A DNA stretch of 35,439 nt from JBMYQA01 sp049600855 (GTDB taxonomy: Bacteria; Bacteroidota; Bacteroidia; Cytophagales; Flammeovirgaceae): contig JBMYQA010000026.1 of the NCBI GenBank assembly GCA_049600855.1, positions 1 to 35,439 of the forward strand, given 5' to 3'. Below, piece by piece: positions 25,491-33,251 of the stretch (within the stretch, counting starts at the first letter, position 1; each line of letters begins with the position of its first letter). The notes beneath the pieces are model-generated. The model worked only from the letters and a program-made list of their open reading frames with translations, was not told where the DNA came from and ran no database searches. The position numbers and the translations under genes are program-made.

Positions 25491-25498
25491 TACTTTTG
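25491..25498 (+). promoter_or_regulatory. Promoter -7 element for the TPR lipoprotein
   Basis: TACTTTTG matches TAnnTTTG exactly, about 80 bp before the ATG at 25580. A TTTG at 25462-25465 is the only -33 candidate, at a rather long spacing of 25 bp, so the call is tentative. Confidence 0.4.
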
Positions 25499-25579
25499 CG
25501 ACCTGTTTGGGATGCGTTTGCAGTTACACCTACTTCACTAATATTACCTGCAGTGCCCAATTTATTAATTTTTGAGATT

Positions 25580-26176
25580 ATGAACTGGAAGAATTGGATT
25601 TGTTCGTTGATGTTGTTAGGCAGCTTAATGGCTTGTGAGAAAAACACTTCAGAATTAGGCATGGAATCGTATGCCGCTGGTAATTATCAAAAAGCAATTG
25701 AATTGTTTAATGATTACTTAGTAGATCATCCTAAAGATCATCAAACCATCTACAATCGTGGTCGGGCATATGAAGAACTGGAAGAATTAGAAAAGGCAAT
25801 TAATGATTTTAAAGCAGCTGCTAAAATTTCCCCTAAAGAACCTACTTATTGGATTAGCTCAGGCATTTGTAATTTTAAAATGAAAAAGTTTGATGCTACT
25901 ATCTCAAATATGAATGCTTTGTTGGAATTTAATGAGCGAAATACAGATGCATTGGTCTTAAAAGGCCGTGCTTGTTCGTATGCAGGCAAAGCGCGTGAGG
26001 CCATGAAAGCGTTCGACTTGGCAATTAAGTACGATAAAAACTGTGGCGATGCTTATTTACATCGAGGCTTGTTGCGTGCTTCTGCGCATGACCTCAAAAC
26101 CTGCGATGATTTAAAGACAGCCAAACTATTAAAGGCAAAAGGTGCTGACAAAGCGGTAAAGAAACATTGCGATTAA
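25580..26176 (+). CDS. TPR-repeat lipoprotein
   Basis: I start at ATG 25580 because it opens a lipoprotein signal (NWKNWICSLMLLGSLMAC, lipobox Cys19). The frame runs further upstream, but that part is not protein-like and contains the putative promoter. After the Cys come at least four TPR units: SYAAGNYQKAIELFNDYL, IYNRGRAYEELEELEKAI, YWISSGICNFKMKKFDATI and LKGRACSYAGKAREAMKAFD, plus a degenerate fifth (YLHRGLLRASAHDLK). The protein is 198 aa and is likely anchored in the outer membrane facing the periplasm, serving as a binding scaffold. It is divergent from galK and is followed by its own strong terminator, so it appears to be transcribed alone. The partner is unknown. Confidence 0.8.
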   Translation: MNWKNWICSLMLLGSLMACEKNTSELGMESYAAGNYQKAIELFNDYLVDHPKDHQTIYNRGRAYEELEELEKAINDFKAAAKISPKEPTYWISSGICNFKMKKFDATISNMNALLEFNERNTDALVLKGRACSYAGKAREAMKAFDLAIKYDKNCGDAYLHRGLLRASAHDLKTCDDLKTAKLLKAKGADKAVKKHCD

Positions 26177-26202
26177 TTGTGGGCAAGCACTTACTTCTCC
26201 TT

Positions 26203-26243
26203 AAAAAAGATAACTTTGGGCAAAACTCAAGGTTATTTTTTTT
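26203..26243 (+). terminator. Terminator after the TPR lipoprotein
   Basis: GATAACTTTGGG (26209-26220) pairs with CTCAAGGTTATT around a CAAAA loop, including G-U pairs, and runs into eight consecutive T residues. An A run precedes it, so it may also work in the other direction. Confidence 0.85.
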
Positions 26244-26279
26244 GTTTTATCGTTACTAAGTGCTTAACCATCATTGAAA

Positions 26280-27272
26280 ATGAAATACCTCATTACTGGT
26301 TGTAATGGACTTGTTGGTAGCCATACCGCGCGATTGATTTTGAAAAATGGAGGCTCAGTTCGGGCAATTAAACGCCCAAATAGCGATTTATCGATGCTTC
26401 AAGATATTAAAGATCAAATTGAGTGGCACGAGGCAGATGTATTGGATATTTTAGGGTTAGATCGGGCGGTAGAAGGCGTTGATTATGTGATTCATGCAGC
26501 TGCCATGATTTCTTTTTCCCCGAAGCAAAAAACAATGATGCATAAGGTGAATGTAGAAGGGACGGCCAATGTAGTAAATGCCTGTATCCGACATGAAGTG
26601 AAAAAACTGTGTTACATCAGTTCGGTAGGAGCAATAGGTAGGCCGCTGAAAAAACATCACCTTGATGAAACACAAAAATGGGAAGAATCGCCATTAAACT
26701 CGCAATATGGGCTAACCAAGTATTTGGGCGAACAAGAGGTTTTTCGAGGAATAGCAGAAGGCTTGGATGCCGTGATTGTGAATCCAAGCATTATTTTAGG
26801 TACGGGAGATTGGTCTAAATCGAGTACGCAACTATTCAAATACGTTTGGGATAAGAAGCGCTTTTATCCTCGCGGAGCTTTCAACTATGTAGATGTTCGT
26901 GATGTGGCAGATGCCGTATTTAAGCTCATTCATTCCCCTAAAAATGGGGAACGTTTTATTCTGTGTGCTGGAAATGTGAAGTATACGGATTTTTTTAGCC
27001 AAGTTGCCCATACGTTTAATCGTGTTATTTCGTATAGGGTAGTGAAAGCGTGGATGGGGGAAGTCGCTTGGCGTTGGGAGAAGCTAAAGTCTTGGTTAAC
27101 AGGCCGTGAGCCACTGATTACCAAAGAAACCGTTCGCTCATCTGCTGCATCAATTACCTTTAATGGAACAAAAGTTACACAAGAAATTGACTTTCAATAC
27201 CGCAAATTGGAAGATTCTATTGCGTGGATATGCCGTTATTTTGAAGAAAAATCCTTAAATTCATCTTATTGA
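26280..27272 (+). CDS. NAD(P)-dependent epimerase/dehydratase (extended SDR family)
   Basis: A 330-aa Rossmann-fold enzyme. The nucleotide-binding motif TGCNGLVGSH lies at residues 6-15, an ADVLD segment and VDYVIHAAA follow, the catalytic YGLTK supplies the YxxxK pair, and SSVG supplies the Ser. I chose ATG 26280; a TTG at 26274 would add only two residues. The later part (PRGAFNYVDVRDVADAV) is typical of the dihydroflavonol reductase-like or 3-beta-HSD-like branch. The substrate cannot be told from sequence. It is the first gene of a run with the TPR protein (44-bp gap) and ribD, placed after a terminator, so a promoter should lie in 26244-26279, but none is obvious. Confidence 0.88.
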   Translation: MKYLITGCNGLVGSHTARLILKNGGSVRAIKRPNSDLSMLQDIKDQIEWHEADVLDILGLDRAVEGVDYVIHAAAMISFSPKQKTMMHKVNVEGTANVVNACIRHEVKKLCYISSVGAIGRPLKKHHLDETQKWEESPLNSQYGLTKYLGEQEVFRGIAEGLDAVIVNPSIILGTGDWSKSSTQLFKYVWDKKRFYPRGAFNYVDVRDVADAVFKLIHSPKNGERFILCAGNVKYTDFFSQVAHTFNRVISYRVVKAWMGEVAWRWEKLKSWLTGREPLITKETVRSSAASITFNGTKVTQEIDFQYRKLEDSIAWICRYFEEKSLNSSY

Positions 27273-27316
27273 TTAGTAAAGTTCATTTATGAGCTGAATC
27301 GCATACCCTTAGGCAA

Positions 27317-28717
27317 ATGCAAGAATCAAATCCACATAAAAACCCCGATTTGTTTCAGAAAATTGCTGAGTTTGAAGCATTGTTGAAAAGCAATGAAACT
27401 CCTTTTTTCGCACTAGAAACCTATCAAGAACTCATTTATCATTACATCAATAATGATCAAATGAGCAAAGCCTTGCGTTTATGTGGGTTTGCCATTAAGC
27501 AGTATCCCTTTTCCTTAGAAATTCGTTTATCTCAGGCTCAAATCTTCACGTACATCGAAAAAGAAGAAGAAGCCTTAGAGATTTTAGATGAAGCCCAAAA
27601 TTTATATCCCAACGATCCTGAAATATTAAAATTGAAAGGCTCGGTATATGTGGCTTCTGGAAAGTTTAAAGAAGCGATAGAATGCTTGAAAACTCTTTTG
27701 CCAATCACTAATGAGAAAGCGGAAACTTTATTTAGCATTGCCAATGCCTACCAGTATAATGAGCAGTATTCACAAGCAATCGGTTATTACAAACGGGTGT
27801 TGGATGAAGCGCCTAAGTTTGAGGATGCCGTGTACGAACTCATTCATTGTGCAGATCAGGAAGGGCTATTAGAAGAATGTGTTGCTTATTTTGAGAAAAG
27901 AATAGATCGAAATCCTTATTCAGCTAAATCTTGGTTTCACTTGGGCTTGATTTACAATGAGTTAGGAAGCAATAAAAAGGCAATACATGCTTTTGATTAT
28001 GCCAGCATTATTGATGAAACTTTTTCTCCTGCGTTTTATCAACTTGGGCATGCTTACATGAATGATCGGATGTACGAAAAAGCGTTTGATGCGTATCAAC
28101 GTACGTTGGAACTCCAACTACCCGATGCCCGTTTGTATTGTCACTTAGGTGCTGCCAAAGAACGCTTAGACGAATACAGTAAAGCGCTAACCTATTATAA
28201 AAAAGCGTCTGAGCTCGATAAGGAATCGGATGAAGCTTGGTTTGGAATGGGCGTATGCCTTGCGGCAAAAGAAAAGTGGTTTGAAGCGGTTCATTTCTTT
28301 AAAAAGGCAATTCATCTGAGTCAATTTATGCAGCCTTATTGGATTCATTTGGCAGAGGCTGAGCATAAGTTAGGTAATTGGCAAGCTGCTTCAGATGCAT
28401 TTAAACGCGCTGCCGCCATTACAGGATATAATCCAGAAATCTGGGTGAAGTGGGCTACAGCTTGCTACCAAGAAGGTGAAGTGGATTATGCCATAGAAAT
28501 TCTAAAAGATGGCTTAGATGATTTACCCGAAAATGCGGAACTGAACTATCAAATTTGTGCGTATCACTTAAATGCAGGGAATTACCATGAAGCCATGCAT
28601 TATTTAGAAGTCGCCCTTTTATTGGATTATGACCTCCATACCATGCTGTATGAGTTTTTTCCCACCTTAGAAATCCAAAAAGCGCTAACCCGAATCATCA
28701 ACCAATTTAAAGCCTGA
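27317..28717 (+). CDS. Large cytoplasmic TPR protein
   Basis: A 466-aa protein made almost wholly of tetratricopeptide repeats, about eleven units, with no signal peptide or membrane segment. Clear units include EEALEILDEAQNLYPNDPEI, AIGYYKRVLDEAPKFEDAVY, WFHLGLIYNELGSNKKAIHA, YEKAFDAYQRTLELQLPDA and YSKALTYYKKASELDKESDE. Such proteins are scaffolds for protein-protein binding; no enzymatic domain is attached. It sits between the SDR gene (44 bp upstream) and ribD (16 bp downstream), all on the + strand, which suggests an operon, but no functional link to riboflavin synthesis is evident. Confidence 0.85.
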   Translation: MQESNPHKNPDLFQKIAEFEALLKSNETPFFALETYQELIYHYINNDQMSKALRLCGFAIKQYPFSLEIRLSQAQIFTYIEKEEEALEILDEAQNLYPNDPEILKLKGSVYVASGKFKEAIECLKTLLPITNEKAETLFSIANAYQYNEQYSQAIGYYKRVLDEAPKFEDAVYELIHCADQEGLLEECVAYFEKRIDRNPYSAKSWFHLGLIYNELGSNKKAIHAFDYASIIDETFSPAFYQLGHAYMNDRMYEKAFDAYQRTLELQLPDARLYCHLGAAKERLDEYSKALTYYKKASELDKESDEAWFGMGVCLAAKEKWFEAVHFFKKAIHLSQFMQPYWIHLAEAEHKLGNWQAASDAFKRAAAITGYNPEIWVKWATACYQEGEVDYAIEILKDGLDDLPENAELNYQICAYHLNAGNYHEAMHYLEVALLLDYDLHTMLYEFFPTLEIQKALTRIINQFKA

Positions 28718-28733
28718 TTTTTCCTTCATTACT

Positions 28734-29768
28734 ATGACGATAGAAGAACGTTTTATGAAACGTGCCCTCGACTTGGCGCAATTGGGTAAAGGCAGGGTAA
28801 GTCCTAACCCGCTCGTAGGTTGTGTAATTGTGCATAATGGACAAATAATAGGCGAAGGTTTCCATCAAAAGTATGGAGGCCCTCATGCTGAAGTAAATGC
28901 CGTAAATGCCGTTGAGGATCAGGAAAAGCTGAAAAAGGCTACGGTATATGTGAGTTTGGAACCCTGTAGCCATTTTGGAAAAACCCCGCCCTGCTCGGAT
29001 TTACTCATCGCAAAGCAAGTGAAAAAGGTGGTGATTTGTAACGTTGATCCCAATCCCTTAGTAGCAGGACGAGGGATTGAAAAACTAAAACAAGCAGGAA
29101 TTGAAGTGGTTGATGGCGTGTTGGCAGCAGAAGGCAATGAGCTGAACAAATGCTTTTTTACTTCCATGACGCAGCAGCGACCTTATGTGATCTTAAAGTG
29201 GGCACAAACCACTGATGGCTTTATTGCCCGCGAAAATTACGATTCCAAGTGGATTAGCAATGCGTTATCGAGAAAATGGGTGCATAAATGGCGGGCTGAG
29301 TTTGATGCGATTATGGTGGGTACCAATACGGCTCAGCACGATAACCCTACCTTAAATGTGCGTAGTTGGCAAGGAGAAAACCCTGTTAGAGTGGTATTAG
29401 ATAAGGAACTAAGGTTAAATCCTGCATTAAAGCTATTTGATCAAACTATTCCTACCATTTGTTATAATTTTCAAAAAGATCATCAAATTGAAAACTTGAT
29501 CCATGTGCAGCTAACAAATGACGACACATTACTTCCTCAAATTTTGACGGATTTACATCAACGAAACTATCAATCATTATTTGTTGAAGGAGGTGCAAAA
29601 TTATTAAATGCATTCATCGATCAGGATTTGTGGGATGAAGCGCGCGTGTTTATTGGAAAACAAGCGTTTGGAAAGGGAATCGCAGCACCCAAACAGTCAA
29701 AATCTGCTTTAGAAACGCATGAGTTGGAAGGTGATTACCTGAAAATTTATCGAAACCTGAAGAGCTAA
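28734..29768 (+). CDS. ribD: Bifunctional riboflavin biosynthesis deaminase/reductase
   Basis: This enzyme carries out two successive steps of riboflavin synthesis: deamination of the diaminopyrimidine and reduction of the ribosyl side chain. The N-terminal cytidine-deaminase-like domain has the zinc motif HAEVNA (His51, catalytic Glu53) and PCSHFGKTPPC (Cys78, Cys87). The C-terminal reductase domain (from about 150) shows RPYVILKWAQTTDGFIA, AIMVGTNTAQHDNPTLNVR and LFVEGGAKLLNAFI. The 344-aa length is normal. It lies 16 bp after the TPR gene and is probably translated from the same mRNA. No FMN riboswitch is visible upstream, and the other rib genes are not in the window. Confidence 0.97.
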   Translation: MTIEERFMKRALDLAQLGKGRVSPNPLVGCVIVHNGQIIGEGFHQKYGGPHAEVNAVNAVEDQEKLKKATVYVSLEPCSHFGKTPPCSDLLIAKQVKKVVICNVDPNPLVAGRGIEKLKQAGIEVVDGVLAAEGNELNKCFFTSMTQQRPYVILKWAQTTDGFIARENYDSKWISNALSRKWVHKWRAEFDAIMVGTNTAQHDNPTLNVRSWQGENPVRVVLDKELRLNPALKLFDQTIPTICYNFQKDHQIENLIHVQLTNDDTLLPQILTDLHQRNYQSLFVEGGAKLLNAFIDQDLWDEARVFIGKQAFGKGIAAPKQSKSALETHELEGDYLKIYRNLKS

Positions 29769-30047
29769 ATACCGCTCAAAAATTATTCATATGGATTTTT
29801 TTTGTATCCGAGCTAAAATCTTGAAAAAACCCGTTAAATTTGGTGCTTTTAGCGAAAAATTGCCTTATACTACCATTTATATTTATGAAAGAAATGGCAT
29901 GCTTTAAAAGCAAACCAATTCTATTGATTTTTTATGTATCGATTCAGAACAATCAAAGACTTGGTGTAATGGCAAAATCGTTTAATAGATTTTATAACCA
30001 ATTGATTTTCAGTAGCTAATCGATGCTCTATCTATACTAATTGACAC

Positions 30048-30584
30048 ATGATTCTGTCAGACAAAAAAATACTTGAAGAAATTAACAAAGGGACTATCTT
30101 GATAGAACCTTTTGATTCAAAATGTTTAGGCACAAACTCTTATGACGTGCATTTAGGAAAATACCTTGCAACCTATGAGAGTGATGTGTTGGATGCTAGG
30201 CAACACAATACCATTAAGGTATTTGAAATTCCTGACGAGGGATATGTGTTAGAGCCGAATACCTTATATTTAGGTGTAACCAAAGAATATACGGAAACCT
30301 TAGAGCATGTACCGTTTTTAGAAGGAAAATCGAGTGTTGGCCGACTAGGAATAGACATCCATGCTACAGCAGGAAAAGGCGATGTAGGGTTTTGTAATAC
30401 ATGGACATTAGAAATATCCGTAACTCAGAAAGTACGTGTGTATTATGGGATGCCCATCGGACAATTAATCTACTTTCAAGTAGCTGGAGAAATCAATAAT
30501 TACTACAATATCAAGCGCAGTGCAAAGTATAATAACCGTACTGTGAAGCCTGTAGAGTCCATGATGTGGAAGAATAAATGGTAA
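30048..30584 (+). CDS. dcd: dCTP deaminase
   Basis: This enzyme deaminates dCTP to dUTP to supply dTMP synthesis. The 178-aa protein carries the family core GKSSVGRLGIDIHATAG (residues 93-109, with the Ser/Arg of the SSxxRLG motif) and GFCNTWTLEIS, which holds the expected catalytic Glu (Glu122). Late sequence MPIGQLIYFQ and the C-terminal YNNRTVKPVESMMW are also typical. The start MILSDKKILEEINKG aligns with homologues. A 279-bp AT-rich spacer lies upstream with no clear promoter. mreB follows after 173 bp, so the two may be separate units. Confidence 0.95.
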   Translation: MILSDKKILEEINKGTILIEPFDSKCLGTNSYDVHLGKYLATYESDVLDARQHNTIKVFEIPDEGYVLEPNTLYLGVTKEYTETLEHVPFLEGKSSVGRLGIDIHATAGKGDVGFCNTWTLEISVTQKVRVYYGMPIGQLIYFQVAGEINNYYNIKRSAKYNNRTVKPVESMMWKNKW

Positions 30585-30757
30585 ATCTGATTTACAGATC
30601 AACCATTATTTTAGTATTGTTACCGCTTGTGCAAACGTATGGTTAGTAGATAACCGAAATAAAGCGTATTATTGCGATGAATTTGGGACGATCTTACTCA
30701 TCAAGTAGATTTTTACCCAAATAATTTATGGTTCTGACCTTTAGCTGAAAAATTAAT

Positions 30758-31783
30758 ATGGGTCTTTTTGACTTTTTTACTACAGATTTAGCCATTGACT
30801 TAGGCACAGCAAACACGCTGATTTTGCATAAGGGTAAAATCGTAGTTGATGAACCTTCTATTATTGCCTTAGATAAAAATACAAGTAAAGTATTAGCGAT
30901 AGGCAAGAAGGCGATGCAAATGCATGAGAAAACGCACGAAAACATCAAAACAATTCGGCCACTAAAAGATGGTGTAATTGCCGATTTTAATGCTGCCGAA
31001 CAGATGATTCGTGGAATGATTAAAATGATTGACACAGGAAATCGTTTTTTTACGCCTTCTCATCGCATGGTCATTTGCATTCCTTCGGGTATTACTGAAG
31101 TAGAAAAACGTGCAGTACGTGACTCAGCAGAACATGCTGGAGCCAAAGAAGTATACATGATTCACGAACCAATGGCTGCAGCAATTGGTATTGGAATTGA
31201 CGTAGAGCAACCCGTAGGTTCTATGATTGTAGATATTGGCGGAGGAACAACAGAAATTGCGGTAATTGCCTTGTCGGGTATTGTTTGTGACCAATCGGTC
31301 AGAACTGCAGGCGATGTGTTCAATCGGGATATTTTGGATTACATGAGAAGGCAACATAACCTATTGATTGGCGAGCGTTCTGCTGAAAAAATCAAAATTG
31401 AGGTGGGTGCTGCAATCACAGAGCTAGAAACGCCTCCTGATGATTACGAAATTCGCGGACGAGATTTGATGACGGGTATTCCCAAAGTCATTAAAGTATC
31501 GTATACCGAAATTGCTTTTGCCATTGATAAGTCGATCTCAAAAATTGAAGAGGCCGTATTAAAGGCATTGGAAACTTCACCTCCAGAACTTTCTGCCGAT
31601 ATTTACGATAACGGTATTCACTTAACAGGTGGAGGGGCATTGTTGAGAGGGCTGGATAAAAGGCTTTCTATGAAAACAAAATTGCCAGTGCATGTAGCCG
31701 ATGACCCACTTCGGGCAGTAGTAAGAGGTACAGGAAAATCATTGACTGATATTGAAGGGTTTAAAGCTGTATTAATGACTTAA
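30758..31783 (+). CDS. mreB: Rod shape-determining actin homologue MreB
   Basis: A bacterial actin forming membrane-associated filaments that guide the lateral cell-wall synthesis machinery. The 341-aa protein has the phosphate-1 motif DLAIDLGTANTLI (about residues 10-22), IPSGITEVEKRAVRDSAEHAG, EPMAAAIGIG, the phosphate-2 motif IVDIGGGTTEIAVI and the adenosine motif LTGGGALLRGL. The N-terminus MGLFDFFTTD includes the hydrophobic membrane-binding start. It leads an mreB-mreC-mreD cluster but is separated from mreC by 106 bp containing a terminator-like hairpin, which would allow more MreB than MreC and MreD. Confidence 0.98.
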   Translation: MGLFDFFTTDLAIDLGTANTLILHKGKIVVDEPSIIALDKNTSKVLAIGKKAMQMHEKTHENIKTIRPLKDGVIADFNAAEQMIRGMIKMIDTGNRFFTPSHRMVICIPSGITEVEKRAVRDSAEHAGAKEVYMIHEPMAAAIGIGIDVEQPVGSMIVDIGGGTTEIAVIALSGIVCDQSVRTAGDVFNRDILDYMRRQHNLLIGERSAEKIKIEVGAAITELETPPDDYEIRGRDLMTGIPKVIKVSYTEIAFAIDKSISKIEEAVLKALETSPPELSADIYDNGIHLTGGGALLRGLDKRLSMKTKLPVHVADDPLRAVVRGTGKSLTDIEGFKAVLMT

Positions 31784-31813
31784 ACAGCTTCCAAATGAAT
31801 GCTATAAATTTGT

Positions 31814-31845
31814 ATGCCATGTCCTTTTGATGTGGCATTTCTTTA
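31814..31845 (+). terminator. Terminator-like hairpin between mreB and mreC
   Basis: ATGCCATGT (31814-31822) pairs with ATGTGGCAT (31830-31838) using two G-U pairs around CCTTTTG, and is followed by TTCTTTATT. The tail is interrupted by a C, so termination is likely partial. Confidence 0.55.
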
Positions 31846-31889
31846 TTAGGAACTTGTCTCACACACTCACGATCAAACTTTAGAGATTT

Positions 31890-32702
31890 GTGCAACAACT
31901 TTTACTATTTATATATAACAATCGAGCTTTTTTCACTTTTGTAGCCTTACAACTGATTGCTGCTTGGTTAATTGTAAATAGTAATACCTATCAAGGTTTT
32001 GCCTTTCTTTCCTCTTCAAATCGAGTAATTGGGGGAGTAAACAATGCAACAGGTAACGTGGTTGATTATTTTGATTTACAAAAAACTAATGAACGGTTGA
32101 TGCGTGAAAATGCACTATTGAGGCAACAGACAAGCAATGCTACTACCCGCAATTTAGCTACACGAGATACCTATCGGTTTATACCAGGAGAGGTGGTGAA
32201 TAATACCATCCGATTTAATAATAATTACCTTACCATAAATAAAGGCTTAGCCGATGGCGTAACTCCTGGCATGGGCGTGATATCTGATGAAGGGATTGTA
32301 GGAAAAGTAAAAGCTTGTTCAGAACATTTTTCAACAGTCTATTCTTTATTACATTCAGATATTCAGGTATCATCAGAGTTAAAGAAAGATGGTTCAATTT
32401 GCTCCACCAAATGGGGCGCTGAAGATTATACAGTAGCCAATTTGTTATTTCTAGCACGCCATAAAAAGATTAATCAAGGAGATACAGTAGTTACCTCAGG
32501 AAGTAATGCTGTTTTTCCGCCAAATATTATGATTGGTACTGTCAAAGAAGTAAACAAAGACGAATCTGCTAGCTTTTTAGACGTGAAAATTAACTTGGCT
32601 ACAGAATTTAGTCAACTAGACTACGTGTATGTCATCAAAAATAAATATGCAGCAGAGCGAGATTCATTAGAATCAACGACCATGAATGATTTGACAAAGT
32701 AA
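31890..32702 (+). CDS. mreC: Rod shape-determining protein MreC
   Basis: A bitopic inner-membrane protein whose periplasmic part links MreB to penicillin-binding proteins. The 270-aa protein begins at GTG 31890 (QQLLLFIYNNRAFF, the usual MreC opening), has one membrane helix (FFTFVALQLIAAWLIV), a coiled coil (DLQKTNERLMRENALLRQQ) and then the double beta-barrel domain: FIPGEVVNNTIRFNNNYLTI, GVISDEGIVGKVKACSEHFS and GDTVVTSGSNAVFPPNIMIG. The start is 106 bp after mreB, and mreD follows after 24 bp, so mreC and mreD are surely co-transcribed. Confidence 0.93.
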   Translation: MQQLLLFIYNNRAFFTFVALQLIAAWLIVNSNTYQGFAFLSSSNRVIGGVNNATGNVVDYFDLQKTNERLMRENALLRQQTSNATTRNLATRDTYRFIPGEVVNNTIRFNNNYLTINKGLADGVTPGMGVISDEGIVGKVKACSEHFSTVYSLLHSDIQVSSELKKDGSICSTKWGAEDYTVANLLFLARHKKINQGDTVVTSGSNAVFPPNIMIGTVKEVNKDESASFLDVKINLATEFSQLDYVYVIKNKYAAERDSLESTTMNDLTK

Positions 32703-32726
32703 CTGATCGCCAATCACCCATAACCC

Positions 32727-33248
32727 ATGACAAATCAAGGAATTATAAAAACACTGTTTGCATTTCTGCTGTATGCACTGTTGCAAATTATATTTGGGCG
32801 GAACATGATTTTGGGTAATTACGCCTTTTGTTTTCCTTATGTCGCTTTTCTATTGGCCATTCCTTTTGATATCAGCAGAGTGCTTTATATGCTTTTAGCC
32901 TTCTTTACAGGCTTAGCGATTGATATTGCTTACAATACGGTTGGGTTTCATGCGGCATCTTGTGTGGTATTAGCTTACAGCCGAGCGTTTGTGATGAATA
33001 TCAATAAACCCAGTGGAGGTTACGAGGCAGATATGAAACCTACCTTATCCGTGATGGGATTGCCCTGGTTTATCTCTTACAGCTTCTTATTAATATTTGT
33101 GCATCACTTCATCTTTTTTCTAATAGAAGCTAGTAACTTTTCCTTAATCGGGAATTCCATATTAAAAACCTTAGCTAGCACTTTATTTACCTTTACGGTA
33201 GTGCTCATCTTGCAAGCATTTTATGTAGAAGCAAAGCGAAGAAGATAA
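32727..33248 (+). CDS. mreD: Rod shape-determining protein MreD
   Basis: A 173-aa integral membrane protein with about five hydrophobic segments, beginning IKTLFAFLLYALLQIIFG and including YAFCFPYVAFLLAIPF, YMLLAFFTGLAIDIAYNTVG and LASTLFTFTVVLILQAFYV. The FTGLAIDIAYNTVGFHA stretch is the best-conserved part of Bacteroidota MreD proteins. It is the last mre gene; mrdA (PBP2) and rodA, which often follow in this phylum, are absent here. Its stop lies 3 bp from the end of the convergent VWA gene, and a small hairpin (AACAC-ttac-GTGTT, 33247-33260) overlaps the junction. Confidence 0.9.
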   Translation: MTNQGIIKTLFAFLLYALLQIIFGRNMILGNYAFCFPYVAFLLAIPFDISRVLYMLLAFFTGLAIDIAYNTVGFHAASCVVLAYSRAFVMNINKPSGGYEADMKPTLSVMGLPWFISYSFLLIFVHHFIFFLIEASNFSLIGNSILKTLASTLFTFTVVLILQAFYVEAKRRR

Positions 33249-33251
33249 CAC

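Noticed and set aside
25393..25662. An 89-codon minus-strand frame between galK and the TPR lipoprotein
   Set aside because: It looks partly protein-like, but its start lies inside the lipoprotein signal sequence on the other strand, it has no family match, and it overlaps the likely lipoprotein promoter. I would reconsider it if homologues were found.
29885..30019. A 44-codon + strand frame in the 279-bp ribD-dcd spacer, starting MKEMACFKSK
   Set aside because: No recognisable family, ribosome-binding site or promoter, and the length is within chance for AT-rich DNA. The rest of this spacer shows nothing I can support.
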